Assembly (NCBI GenBank): GCA_030040525.1
Contig: JASHTN010000124.1
Span: 1 to 24,764 of the forward strand
Origin: Gammaproteobacteria bacterium
Lineage (GTDB): Bacteria > Pseudomonadota > Gammaproteobacteria > Steroidobacterales > Steroidobacteraceae
Direction of reading: 5' to 3'
Length of the DNA: 24,764 nucleotides
The notes under the pieces are model-generated. The model was not told the DNA's origin. It worked only from the letters and a program-made list of their open reading frames with translations, and ran no database searches. Positions 1-8,169 of this stretch are shown here, piece by piece. Within the stretch, counting starts at the first letter, position 1; each line of letters begins with the position of its first letter. The position numbers were made by a program, and so were the translations under genes.

Positions 1-817
1 GCGTGACGATGGTCGCCTGGTTGGCGCGCGCATAGACCTTCAGCGCCCCGAGCATGGTCGCATCCCAGGTGAGGGGCGAATTCGCATTGATAAGGCTGAT
101 GATGCAGGTGCGCGGCTTGCCGGTCTGCGGGTCGGTGAAGCTGTCGCCGAACAGGATCCTGGTCATCTCGACCGTGTCGTGCGCGCGCTCGGGATGGGTG
201 ACCGACCCCATGTACGGCTTGTCGCTGTACTTCATGTGGCTGTACACCATGTCGAAATGCCGCTTGTTGACCGGCAGATCGACCGGCTCGCAGACGGTGC
301 CGCCCGAGTGATGCAGCGACGGCGCGAGGTATGCGAGCTTGACGAAGTTCCTGAAATCCTCGATGCGGGCGTAGCGCCGCCCTTCATCGAGGTTGCGCAC
401 GAACGGCGAGCCGTAGGCGGGGGCGAGCACGGTACGGTTGCCGCCGATGATCACGGTGTGCTGCGGATTGCGCGCGTGCTGCGTGAATTCCTTTGGCGCC
501 GAGCGGCGCACGATCTCGCGGCACATGCCGCGCGGGAAGCGCACCCGCTCGCCCTTGACGTCGGCGCCGGCATCCTTCCACAACTTGAGCGATTCCGCGT
601 CGTCGCGAAAGTCGATGCCGACCTCCTCGAGGATGGTATCGGCGTTGTGCTCGAGCAGCTCGAGGCCCTCGTTTCCGAGCACCTCGTAATAAGGAATCTT
701 CCGGGTGATGTACGGAACAAACGCGTGGCTGCGCGCGGTGCGCGCTGCGATCTTGGCGTCCCGCCCGCTCGGGCGGCGGCCGCGCGCGGGCTGACCGGGC
801 TGCTGCTGCGCATCCAT
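1..817 (-). CDS. Trimethylamine methyltransferase (MttB) family protein, 5' part
   Basis: The reverse strand from an ATG at 817 is open for 272 codons to the window edge, so the C-terminal part is missing. The translation contains family-typical stretches: VIIGGNRTVLAPAYGSPF, a YLAPSLHHSGGTVCEPVDLP region, and HMKYSDKPYMGSVT. MttB-family enzymes are TIM-barrel proteins of roughly 480-520 residues that transfer a methyl group from a methylated amine to a corrinoid protein. Some members have pyrrolysine encoded by an in-frame TAG; many bacterial relatives lack it and use quaternary amines such as glycine betaine. No in-frame TAG occurs in the visible part, but the pyrrolysine position of MttB would lie beyond the edge. 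The start is supported by AGGA about 8 nt upstream. It lies 121 bp downstream of the ester hydrolase gene on the same strand. Family is confident; substrate unknown. Confidence 0.85.
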   Translation of the reverse strand, partial: MDAQQQPGQPARGRRPSGRDAKIAARTARSHAFVPYITRKIPYYEVLGNEGLELLEHNADTILEEVGIDFRDDAESLKLWKDAGADVKGERVRFPRGMCREIVRRSAPKEFTQHARNPQHTVIIGGNRTVLAPAYGSPFVRNLDEGRRYARIEDFRNFVKLAYLAPSLHHSGGTVCEPVDLPVNKRHFDMVYSHMKYSDKPYMGSVTHPERAHDTVEMTRILFGDSFTDPQTGKPRTCIISLINANSPLTWDATMLGALKVYARANQATIVT

Positions 818-938
818 TAGCTTCGTCCTGAAAGCCCATTATGGGTCACACGCCGGCAGCCCGCCTGACCGATATGCGGCATGGACTTCTCCGGCAGCGT
901 CACACTGCCCGGGCACCGGCCGCGGCCATCGCTCGCCC

Positions 939-2861
939 TCAGGGGGCGGCGACGACCGGCAGCTCGATGAAGGTCGCGCTGTCGCCCGCGTGGTACACGC
1001 GCTGCGTTGCCTTGCGGTAATCGGCCGGCTTGGCGAAGAAGATGTTCCCGACGTAGCTCTGCGGATTACGGTCGTAGAGCGGGAACCAGCTCGACTGGAT
1101 CTGCACCATGAGGCGGTGCCCCGGCAGGAACACGTGGTTGGCGTGCGGCAGGGCGAAGCGATAGGGCTGCGCCTTGCCGGGCGGGATCGCGCTCGGGTGC
1201 TCGAGACTGTCGCGATAGCGGCCACGGAAGATATCCATGCCGATCGCGAGCTCATAGCCGCCCAGGGGCGGGTCCGACGGCACCTCGTCGGGATAGAGGT
1301 CGATCAGCTTCACCACCCAGTCGCTGTCGGTTCCGGAGGTGGACGCGTAGAGGTTCACCATCGGCGCCCCGGCGATGTGCAGCGGCTGAGTCAGCACTGC
1401 CGAGACGTAGGTGAGCACGTCCGGCCGGTCGGTCACCGCGCGCTGGTCCAGCAGCAGCCAGCGCTGCCACGCCGCGCGGTCGCCGAAGCTCACCGGCCGC
1501 GGCTGATAGGGCACGGGTTTCATTGGGTCGGAAACGTATTCGTCGAACGCCTCGCCGCCCTTCGGCGGCGCGTCGAAGCCGAGACCGAACCCGGGCTCGA
1601 GGTACAGGCGCTGCGGCTTCGATGGGCAGCCCGACTCGCATGACAGCGGCCAGCGGGCCAGGCGCTGCCAGCGATTGACGCCGGTCTCGTAGACGTAGGC
1701 TGCCGGCGTGTCGGCCTTGGGCGCGCCGTCCTTCAGGTGCTCGTCGAAGAACGGCAGGATGATGTCGCGGCGCACCTGCGCCGCCGTGTCGCCGTCGAAC
1801 TTGAGCGGCCCGAGCGTCGTACCGTCAGCGTTGATGCCGCTGTGCCGCCAGGGACCGAGGACGAGGAAGTTCCGCTCGTGGCTCGAGTCCTGCGGCTCGG
1901 TCGCGAGATAGGTGTGGATGCCGCCATACATGTCCTCCTGGTCCCAGAGGCTGGTGATGTAGAGCGTCGGAACGCTGAGCGGTTGCGCGGCGAGGATCCG
2001 GTCGAGTGCCTGCTCGCTCCAGAACTGATCGTACGCGGGGTGCTCGCTCAGCTTCTGAAAGAAGGGCAGCGCATCGATGCCGAAGCGGTGCGCAAAAGCA
2101 CCGGCGGAGCCGAGCTCGAGGAACAGCTGGTAGTCGTCGTGCACGCCGCGTGCGATCTGCTTGCCCTCGCCGCGCTCGGTGGTCTGGCCGTAGATGTAGT
2201 CGAAGTTGGTCTGACGGAAGGCGCCGTTGTGGAACCAGTCATCGCCCTTCCAGCCGTCGACCATCGGGCACTCGGGGACCGCGGCCTTGAGCGCCGGGTG
2301 CGGGTTGACGAGCGCCATGAGCACCGTGAAGCCCTCGTAGGAGGAGCCGATCATGCCGACCCTGCGGTTCGTCTCCGGGACGTTCTTCACCAGCCAGTCG
2401 ATGGTGTCGTAGGCGTCGGTCGAGTGGTCGACCGGAGTGTGGTTGAGCGGCCCGCGCAGGAAGCGCGTCATGACGTACTCGCCCTCCGAGCCGTACTTGC
2501 CGGGCACGTCCTGGTAGACGCGGATGTAGCCCGCCGCGGCGAACACCTCGTCCGCCACGTTGAGCTCGGCGAGCATGTGCGGGCTTGGCGTGCGCTCGGC
2601 GCGCTTGGACGCGTCGTAGGGGGTACGAGTGAGGATGATCGGCGCAGCGCGCGCCCCCTTCGGCATGACGATCACGGTGTGCAACCTGACGCCGTCGCGC
2701 ATCGGAATCATGACCTCGCGCTTGAGGTAGTCGGCGTCCGCGGTCGGCACCGCGAACTGCGGCGGGATGTCCGGCGTCATCGGCGGGATCTGCGCCGCCG
2801 CACTGCTCCCGAGGAGCGGCGTCAGGGACACAACACCAGTCCACAAACACATCGAACGCAT
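939..2861 (-). CDS. Alpha-amino acid ester hydrolase (CocE/NonD, S15-like alpha/beta hydrolase), exported
   Basis: This 640-residue protein starts with a signal peptide (MRSMCLWTGVVSLTPLLGSSAAA). The ATG at 2861 is chosen over an in-frame start 60 nt upstream because GGGAGG lies 7 nt before it. The fold is alpha/beta hydrolase, then a cap, then a C-terminal jelly-roll domain. Ser174 lies in GSSYEG with oxyanion Tyr175, Asp307 in LWDQED and His340 in GPWRHSG. Asp208, Glu309 and Asp310 match the acidic cluster that binds the substrate's alpha-amino group. To my recollection these numbers coincide with those of the Xanthomonas citri enzyme. The family hydrolyses, and can synthesise, esters and amides of alpha-amino acids, including beta-lactams with an alpha-amino side chain. 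The natural substrate is unknown; periplasmic dipeptide or amino-ester breakdown is plausible. It is divergent from the M13 peptidase gene. Confidence 0.93.
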   Translation of the reverse strand: MRSMCLWTGVVSLTPLLGSSAAAQIPPMTPDIPPQFAVPTADADYLKREVMIPMRDGVRLHTVIVMPKGARAAPIILTRTPYDASKRAERTPSPHMLAELNVADEVFAAAGYIRVYQDVPGKYGSEGEYVMTRFLRGPLNHTPVDHSTDAYDTIDWLVKNVPETNRRVGMIGSSYEGFTVLMALVNPHPALKAAVPECPMVDGWKGDDWFHNGAFRQTNFDYIYGQTTERGEGKQIARGVHDDYQLFLELGSAGAFAHRFGIDALPFFQKLSEHPAYDQFWSEQALDRILAAQPLSVPTLYITSLWDQEDMYGGIHTYLATEPQDSSHERNFLVLGPWRHSGINADGTTLGPLKFDGDTAAQVRRDIILPFFDEHLKDGAPKADTPAAYVYETGVNRWQRLARWPLSCESGCPSKPQRLYLEPGFGLGFDAPPKGGEAFDEYVSDPMKPVPYQPRPVSFGDRAAWQRWLLLDQRAVTDRPDVLTYVSAVLTQPLHIAGAPMVNLYASTSGTDSDWVVKLIDLYPDEVPSDPPLGGYELAIGMDIFRGRYRDSLEHPSAIPPGKAQPYRFALPHANHVFLPGHRLMVQIQSSWFPLYDRNPQSYVGNIFFAKPADYRKATQRVYHAGDSATFIELPVVAAP

Positions 2862-2906
2862 GAAATCGCCTCCCGATTGACCCGTCCGATCGCGCGCGGC
2901 CGCCAG

Positions 2907-2936
2907 CCTATAGCGGAGCACACGCCTTTACGTCAA
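2907..2936 (-). promoter_or_regulatory. Putative promoter of the ester hydrolase gene
   Basis: On the reverse strand TTGACG (2936-2931) is followed after 18 bp by TATAGG (2912-2907), placing a start site near 2900, about 40 nt before the ATG at 2861. The match is 5 of 6 at -35 and 4 of 6 at -10. The same A/T patch reads TATAGC on the plus strand and could also serve the M13 gene in the 84-bp divergent gap. Confidence 0.5.
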
Positions 2937-2945
2937 GATTCGCGG

Positions 2946-5015
2946 ATGAAAACAATTCGAGCGGCCGTGCTGCGCGCCGGCCTGGGTCTCCTCGTCGCCG
3001 TCCTGACCCCGCTTGCCTTCGCGGCAAGCGCGCCGGGGCAGCCTGTATTCGGGCCCTGGGGTGTCACGCTCGCGTACATGGATACGGGCGTGAGTCCGGG
3101 CGAGGACTTCTTCCGCTACAGCAACGGCGGCTGGCTGAGGAGCGCGGTCATCCCGCCGGATCGCCAGTTCGCCGGCGTCAATCTCGAGCTCGATCAGGAG
3201 AACGAGACACGGCTCAAGGGCATCGTCGCTGAGCTGGCCGTCAAGCCCGATGCGGCCCTCACGGCCGAGGAGCGCAAGCTGCGCGACCTCTACGACGCCT
3301 TCGAGGACACGCGGGCGATCGAGGCGGCGGGACTCGCGCCTGTCAAGGCGGACCTCGAGCGTATCGCCACCCTCAAGAGCTACGCCGAGGTGGCCACGTT
3401 GATGGGATCGCCGGCGACCCAGGTGGGCGGACCCTTCGACATCGGCATCGACATCGACGAGAAGAACCCCGACGCGTACGCGATCCTGCTCAGCCAGTCC
3501 GGCCTCGGCATGCCCGACCGCGACTATTACCTGCTCAAGGACAAGGACAGCGTCGCGACCCGGGAGGCGTACCGCAAGTACGTCGCCGCCATGCTGGCCT
3601 TCGCCGGGGTGCAGACGCCAGCTCGCAGCGCCGCGGTCTACGCGCTCGAGGAGCGGATTGCGCGCGTGCACTGGCCGGCCGCCGAGCGGCGTGAGGCGGA
3701 GAAGGTCTACAACCCCCTGAGCCTCTCGGCGCTGCAGAAGTTCGCGCCGCAATTCCCCTGGGGGAGCTACCTCGCGGCAGCCGGGGTGTCGCAGCGCTCA
3801 CCGAAGGGCGAGCGCGTCGTGGTGGTACGCGAGAAGTCGGCGTTCCCGAAGCTCGCGGCGGTGTTCGCGGCGACGCCCGTCAGCGTGTGGCGCGACTATC
3901 TCACGGTGCGCTATCTGCATTCGCGCGCCAGCTACCTGCCCAGGCAGATCGACGACGCCGACTTCGACTTCTACGGCAAGGTCATCGGCGGGCAGAAGCA
4001 GCAGCTGCCGCGCGACCTGCGCGGCATCCACCTGCTCGACCGGCAGATGGGCGAGGCGCTCGGCAAGCTGTACGTGGCCAGGTACTTCCCGCCGGAGGCC
4101 AAGAGGAAGATCCAGCAGCTGGTTGCGAATCTCCTCAAGGCCTACGAGGCCGACATCGGCACGCTCACCTGGATGGGCCCGACAACGAAGGAGAAGGCGC
4201 TGCAGAAGATCCGCCGCTTCACGCCCAAGGTCGGCTACCCCGACAAGTGGCGCGACTACTCGGCGCTCACCATCGTGCCGGGCGAGCTGGTGCGGGATGC
4301 GACCAACACCGTGGTGTTCGAATGGAACCGCGAGCTGAAGAGAATCGACAGCCCGGTCGACCGCGGCGAGTGGGACATGACCCCGCCGACCAACAATGCC
4401 TACTACAACCCGACGCTCAACGAGATCGTGTTCCCGGCGGGCATTCTGCAGCCGCCCTTCTTCGATCCGAACGCCGACGAGGCGGTCAACTACGGCGAGA
4501 CCGGCGCCACCATCGGCCATGAGATCAGCCACGGCTTCGACGACCAGGGCAGCAAGTACGACGCCTCGGGGCGGCTGCACAACTGGTGGACTCCGCAGGA
4601 TCGCAAGGATTTCGATGCGCGCACGGCGGCGCTCGCCCGGCAGTACGACCAGTACCAGCCGCTGCCCGGCCTGCACGTCAACGGCAAGCTCACCCTCGGC
4701 GAGAACATCGCGGATCTCGCCGGCCTCGTGATCGCCTACAAGGCCTACCACATCGCGCTCGGCGGCAAGCCCGCCCCGGTGCTGAGCGGCTTCAGCGGCG
4801 ATCAGCGCTTCTACATCGCCTACGGGCAGAGCTGGCGGGAAGTGTGGACCGACGGACTGACCCGCCGCATCGTGCTGTCGAACCCGCACAGCCCATCGAA
4901 GTTCCGCGTCGACGGGGTGGTGCGCAACGACGATGGCTGGTACACGGCGTTCCCGCAGATCAAGCCCGGCGACACCTACTACCTGCCGCCCGCCGAGCGC
5001 GTCCACCTCTGGTGA
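2946..5015 (+). CDS. M13 family zinc metallopeptidase (neprilysin/PepO-like), exported
   Basis: The protein has 689 residues, the usual M13 length. It begins with a signal peptide (MKTIRAAVLRAGLGLLVAVL, likely cut near AFA-AS, residues 26/27). The large N-terminal M13 domain is followed by the catalytic domain, with NAYYNP just upstream of the zinc site HEISH at residues 525-529. The third zinc ligand is Glu586 in ENIAD (586-590), with Asp590 supporting the active site. The family cleaves peptides up to a few kilodaltons on the amino side of hydrophobic residues, here in the periplasm or envelope. The mature protein has no cysteine and ends in VHLW instead of the disulfide-linked CxxW tail of animal homologues. 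The ATG is the first after the divergent gap; its ribosome site is weak. An in-frame extension upstream to 1737 is antisense to the ester hydrolase and is not real. Confidence 0.95.
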   Translation: MKTIRAAVLRAGLGLLVAVLTPLAFAASAPGQPVFGPWGVTLAYMDTGVSPGEDFFRYSNGGWLRSAVIPPDRQFAGVNLELDQENETRLKGIVAELAVKPDAALTAEERKLRDLYDAFEDTRAIEAAGLAPVKADLERIATLKSYAEVATLMGSPATQVGGPFDIGIDIDEKNPDAYAILLSQSGLGMPDRDYYLLKDKDSVATREAYRKYVAAMLAFAGVQTPARSAAVYALEERIARVHWPAAERREAEKVYNPLSLSALQKFAPQFPWGSYLAAAGVSQRSPKGERVVVVREKSAFPKLAAVFAATPVSVWRDYLTVRYLHSRASYLPRQIDDADFDFYGKVIGGQKQQLPRDLRGIHLLDRQMGEALGKLYVARYFPPEAKRKIQQLVANLLKAYEADIGTLTWMGPTTKEKALQKIRRFTPKVGYPDKWRDYSALTIVPGELVRDATNTVVFEWNRELKRIDSPVDRGEWDMTPPTNNAYYNPTLNEIVFPAGILQPPFFDPNADEAVNYGETGATIGHEISHGFDDQGSKYDASGRLHNWWTPQDRKDFDARTAALARQYDQYQPLPGLHVNGKLTLGENIADLAGLVIAYKAYHIALGGKPAPVLSGFSGDQRFYIAYGQSWREVWTDGLTRRIVLSNPHSPSKFRVDGVVRNDDGWYTAFPQIKPGDTYYLPPAERVHLW

Positions 5016-5058
5016 GCGTGCGGCGCGCCGGCGCACTGCGGCAGCGTCTGTCGTAGCG

Positions 5059-5781
5059 TCAGCAGCTCTCCTCCGCCTGGTGGGCGCTCGCCAGGGCGGC
5101 GAGGCTCGCGAAACGGAAGTCGTAGCGCGCCGCGCCCTGCGGCGGCAGCGTTGCACCCCAGCCCTCCCGGCTCTGCCGCCGGTCGATCCAGGCGGACCTG
5201 AGTCCCGCTGCCTGGGCGGGCGCATGGTCGTGATAGAGGCTCTGTGCGGTGTGCAGGATCCGCTCTGCGGCGCAGCCAAGCTTCGCCACAGTGTCGATGA
5301 GATAGCGGAAGTTGCGCGGGTCTGGCTTGTAGGAGCCGATGTCCTCGGCAGTGCAGACGGCATCGAAGCTGACGCCGAGCTGCCGATTGCTGCCCGCGAA
5401 GCTCGCACGATCGACGTTCGAGAGAATCACCAGCTTATAGTGCCGCTTGAGATAGCCGAGCGCCGCCGCAGTGTCGGGAAACGCGGGCCATCCTGGCACC
5501 GAACGTCCGAACGCCGCGTGCTCGGCCTCCGGCAGCCTCACGTCCCACTGCCGGGCGAGACGCCGGTGGACCTCGGTGAGCAGCTCCGGGTAGCGCAGCG
5601 AGGGGCTCGCGCTCTGCTGCGCCGCCTCGTGCCGCGCGAACTCCGCGAGCACCGCATCGCGCGCGAGTGTCACCCGCCCGGCATGCAGCAGCGGCTCGAG
5701 CGCGGCATGGAGGCCCGTCTCCCAGTCGATCAGCGTGCCGTAACAATCGAAGCTCAGGACCGTGAAATCGCGCAGCCGCAT
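5059..5781 (-). CDS. HAD-superfamily hydrolase, haloacid dehalogenase type II-like
   Basis: A 240-residue single-domain HAD protein. Motif I is SFDCYGTLID with nucleophile Asp12 and Asp19. Motif II is ILSNVDR (Ser121), motif III YKPDP (Lys152) and the motif IV region HTAQSLYHDHAPA (Asp185), with an alpha-helical cap between motifs I and II. The DCYGTLxD pattern is the one seen in L-2-haloacid dehalogenases, but the motif IV region differs from the SSNxxD pattern of proven dehalogenases, so a phosphatase or an untested dehalogenase are both possible. The start has a strong GAGGTGA site 6 nt upstream and lies 20 bp after the phzF-like gene, so the two probably share a transcript. The gene converges on the M13 gene with 43 bp between stops. 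Confidence 0.88.
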   Translation of the reverse strand: MRLRDFTVLSFDCYGTLIDWETGLHAALEPLLHAGRVTLARDAVLAEFARHEAAQQSASPSLRYPELLTEVHRRLARQWDVRLPEAEHAAFGRSVPGWPAFPDTAAALGYLKRHYKLVILSNVDRASFAGSNRQLGVSFDAVCTAEDIGSYKPDPRNFRYLIDTVAKLGCAAERILHTAQSLYHDHAPAQAAGLRSAWIDRRQSREGWGATLPPQGAARYDFRFASLAALASAHQAEESC

Positions 5782-5801
5782 TCCGAGTCACCTCTGCGGA
5801 G

Positions 5802-6647
5802 TCACAGCGTCACGGACCCGCGCCCGAGCTCGATGACATCCCCGCTCACCAGCACGTGCCGCTGCTCATCCACCCGCAGCCGCAGCGCCGACGGCCGGCC
5901 GGTGTACTCGCCCTGGGAGATCTCGAGCTCGCACGGCAGGCTGCGCCCCATCGCGAGATACCAGCCGCCGAGGTTCGCGGTCGCGGATCCCGTCGCCGGG
6001 TCCTCGAGCACCGCCGAGCCCTTGGGGAAGAAGAACCGCGCCAGCAGTCCGCCCGGGGTGGGCGCGAACACGTACGCCATGCTCTGGCCGTCGGCGCTGC
6101 GCAGCTGCCGCAGCAGATCGGCGCGCACCTGTGCACGGCGCACCGCCGCCTCGGTGGCCAGCGGCACGATGAGCTGCTCCGTGCCCGCGCTCACCCACAG
6201 CGGCCGCTCGGCGATCTCGCGCTCCTCGAGGCCGAGCATGGCCGCGAGCGTCAGGCGCGGCTCCTCCACCTCGCGCCAGCGCGGCGTGTTCGCCTGCAAA
6301 GTCCAGCGGTCCCCCGAAGCCCGCACCGGGATCACCCCGGCCTGCATCTCGAGCGTCAGCCGGTCGCCGCCGAGGCCCAGCGCACGGCACACGTGTGCCG
6401 TGCCAAGCGTCGGATGCCCGGCGAAGGGCATCTCGTACGCCGGTGTGAAGATGCGCACCCGGGCGCTCGCGCGCTCGGAGGGCAGGATGAAGGTGGTCTC
6501 CGACAGATTGAACTGCAGCGCCAGCGCCTGCATTCTTACCGTATCGAGCGACTGCGCCCGCTCGAACACGCACAGCGGATTGCCGCTGAGCGGCGCACGG
6601 TCCTGAGTGGTAAAGACATTGACGAGGCGATAGGAGTACTGAGCCAT
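5802..6647 (-). CDS. PhzF family isomerase/epimerase-like protein
   Basis: The 281-residue length and both halves match the PhzF/diaminopimelate-epimerase fold. The conserved glutamate is Glu50 in NLSETTF, MPFAGHPT lies at 73-80 and DPATGSA at 216-222, corresponding to the Glu/Asp pair of PhzF. In phenazine producers PhzF isomerises trans-2,3-dihydro-3-hydroxyanthranilate, but no other phz gene is present here, so this is one of the many stand-alone family members of unknown substrate. The start YRLVNVFT fits the family, yet I see no ribosome binding site before the ATG. A TACAAT -10-like hexamer (6663-6658, reverse) would give a transcript with almost no leader. It is first of a pair with the HAD gene and sits head-to-head with alaX, about 10 bp away. 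Confidence 0.9.
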   Translation of the reverse strand: MAQYSYRLVNVFTTQDRAPLSGNPLCVFERAQSLDTVRMQALALQFNLSETTFILPSERASARVRIFTPAYEMPFAGHPTLGTAHVCRALGLGGDRLTLEMQAGVIPVRASGDRWTLQANTPRWREVEEPRLTLAAMLGLEEREIAERPLWVSAGTEQLIVPLATEAAVRRAQVRADLLRQLRSADGQSMAYVFAPTPGGLLARFFFPKGSAVLEDPATGSATANLGGWYLAMGRSLPCELEISQGEYTGRPSALRLRVDEQRHVLVSGDVIELGRGSVTL

Positions 6648-6657
6648 AGCGAGCGCA

Positions 6658-7380
6658 ATTGTAACGACCGCTCTGCTCTTCCGCGACGATGCCTACCTGA
6701 AGAGCGCCCCCGCGCGCGTGCTCGCGGCGGGGCCGAACGGCATCGAGCTCGACCGCACCGTGTTCTATCCGCTCGGCGGCGGCCAGGCGGGCGACACCGG
6801 GACTCTGCTGCGCGCCGACGGCGCGCGCATCCCGATCACCGACACCCGCAAGGGCGAGACACCGGAGCGCGTGCTGCACGTGCCCGCCCCCGGCAGCCCG
6901 CTGCCGGAGCCGGGCGAAGCCGTCAGGCTCGAGCTCGACTGGGATCGGCGCTACCGGCTGATGCGGCTGCACACGGCGTTGCATCTCCTGTCCTGCGTGA
7001 TCGTCGCACCGGTCACGGGCGGCAACATCGTGCCCGAGAAGGCGCGGCTCGATTTCGACATTGACCTGAGCCTGCTCGACGCCGCACGCATCGAGCGCGA
7101 GACCAACGCGCTGATCGCCTCCGCCGTGGCCACCGAAACCAGCTGGATCACGGACGCGGAGCTCGAGGCACAGCCGGAGCTGGTCAAGACCATGAGCGTG
7201 CAGCCGCCGCGCGGGGCGGGACGGGTACGGCTGCTGCGAATCCCGGGCATCGACCTGCAGCCCTGCGGCGGCACGCATGTCGCCGATATCGCCGAGATCG
7301 GCGCGATCCGCGTGCTGAAAATCCGCAGCGAGGGCCGGCGCAACAAGCGCGTCGAGATCGCCCTTAGCGGTAGCGGCTGA
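6658..7380 (+). CDS. Alanyl-tRNA editing protein (AlaX, AlaRS-editing-domain homologue), non-canonical start
   Basis: A stand-alone homologue of the AlaRS editing domain that deacylates mischarged Ser- or Gly-tRNA(Ala). Visible are GGGQAGDTG, the zinc motif HTALH (codons at 6970-6984) and the CGGTH zinc motif near 7265. Its ends therefore hold all four usual metal ligands. The conserved first strand (LFRDDAYLKSAPARV) is encoded from 6676 onward, so the first ordinary start codon, GTG at 6718, is too late. The frame opens at 6643, after TGA at 6640-6642. Upstream of 6676 it offers only ATT (6658), CTG (6673) or ATA (6646). I use ATT, giving 240 residues; CTG is nearly as likely. There is no clear ribosome site. 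The 3' end overlaps the O-methyltransferase gene by 17 bp, tail-to-tail. Confidence 0.88.
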   Translation: MVTTALLFRDDAYLKSAPARVLAAGPNGIELDRTVFYPLGGGQAGDTGTLLRADGARIPITDTRKGETPERVLHVPAPGSPLPEPGEAVRLELDWDRRYRLMRLHTALHLLSCVIVAPVTGGNIVPEKARLDFDIDLSLLDAARIERETNALIASAVATETSWITDAELEAQPELVKTMSVQPPRGAGRVRLLRIPGIDLQPCGGTHVADIAEIGAIRVLKIRSEGRRNKRVEIALSGSG

Positions 7381-7996
7381 CCTCGATGCCGTTGCCGACG
7401 TTGAGCAGCACCGAAGTCATGTCGCGCGCCTCGCGGACCCGCCGGCGATACGCCTCGGCGTGCGGGCGCGCGCTCTCCGGCTCGAGCATGTTGTCGGCGA
7501 CCACGATCGCGCCCGGGGCGAGCTTGGGGTGCAGCAGATCGAACACCGGCACGTACAGGTTCTTCCACAGATCGATCAGCACGAGGTCGAAGGGACCGGC
7601 AAGCGCCGCGAGCGTCTCGAGCGCATCGCCGATGCGGAACTCGACGTAAGCGGCGAGCCCGGCGCGCGAGAGTTGTGCGCGGGCATACTCGGTCTTGGCG
7701 GCCTTGAGCTCGAGCGAGATGACCTTGCCGGAGGCCGCGCGCGCGGCATCCGCGAGCCAGGTCGTCGAATAGCCGTAGGAACTCCCCACCTCGAGGATGC
7801 GCCGGGCCTGCGCCTCGCGGCCGATCACGTTGAGCAGCGTGCCCGTGGCGCGTCCGACCGGCAGCAGCAGCTCATCGAGCCGCCGCTCGGCCTCCTCGGC
7901 GGAGAGCGTGCTCCAGAGCTGCTCCTCGCGCTCGGCACGCGCCTCGTAGTCGCGGATCACGCTCAGCACCTTCTCATCGACGCACGCCGGCTGCAT
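7364..7996 (-). CDS. Class I SAM-dependent O-methyltransferase (catechol/caffeoyl-CoA OMT-like)
   Basis: The 210-residue protein has the Rossmann methyltransferase layout. Motif I, ILEVGSSYGYS (67-77), binds S-adenosylmethionine; VISLELKAAK follows as the acidic strand-2 motif, and FDLVLIDLWKN is the metal/substrate motif of the O-methyltransferase 3 group. An N-terminal helical segment (about residues 1-60) is usual for this family. Acceptors are typically catechols or other hydroxylated aromatics; the substrate here is unknown. The start has GGAGG 8 nt upstream. It converges on alaX with a 17-bp overlap and is divergent from osmC across about 170 bp. Confidence 0.88.
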   Translation of the reverse strand: MQPACVDEKVLSVIRDYEARAEREEQLWSTLSAEEAERRLDELLLPVGRATGTLLNVIGREAQARRILEVGSSYGYSTTWLADAARAASGKVISLELKAAKTEYARAQLSRAGLAAYVEFRIGDALETLAALAGPFDLVLIDLWKNLYVPVFDLLHPKLAPGAIVVADNMLEPESARPHAEAYRRRVREARDMTSVLLNVGNGIEVSRYR

Positions 7997-8080
7997 TGAC
8001 GATCCTCCTCACCGACCGCGGCAGCTTAACATCGCCGCCGGACGGCCCCGCGACGCGCGGCGCCACCGGCGGCACCGCGG

Positions 8081-8098
8081 CAAGGCTGGCCAACCTTG
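8081..8098. promoter_or_regulatory. 18-bp near-perfect palindrome upstream of the OsmC-pirin pair
   Basis: CAAGGCTGGCCAACCTTG is self-complementary except for one pair (C8086/A8093). It lies 72 bp before the osmC ATG in the 173-bp gap to the O-methyltransferase gene. A TATACAT patch at 8124-8130 may be a -10 for osmC; no good -35 is seen at normal spacing. It could be an operator for either divergent gene. Confidence 0.4.
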
Positions 8099-8169
8099 CG
8101 CGTGTACTTTCATGAACTTAGCCTATACATTGAATGTGAGCTCCTGATCGGGAAGTGAGGACTGCTCCC

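Noticed and set aside
1..817. Pyrrolysine-dependent methylamine system
   Set aside because: No in-frame TAG in the visible part and no pyl or corrinoid-protein genes nearby; the decisive region lies outside the window.
1737..2945. In-frame 5' extension of the M13 peptidase by about 400 codons
   Set aside because: It is antisense to the ester hydrolase gene, has no family similarity, and a clear signal peptide begins at 2946.
3798..5408. 536-codon open frame antisense to the M13 gene
   Set aside because: Typical mirror frame of a high-GC gene; the low-complexity Arg/Ala/Leu-rich product has no domain, and the opposite strand has a complete metallopeptidase.
5802..6647. Phenazine biosynthesis cluster
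   Set aside because: Only a PhzF-fold protein is present; no phzA-E or phzG genes flank it.
5866..7278. Long minus-strand frame across phzF and alaX
   Set aside because: It crosses two genes with intact catalytic motifs in other frames; composition is that of a shadow frame.
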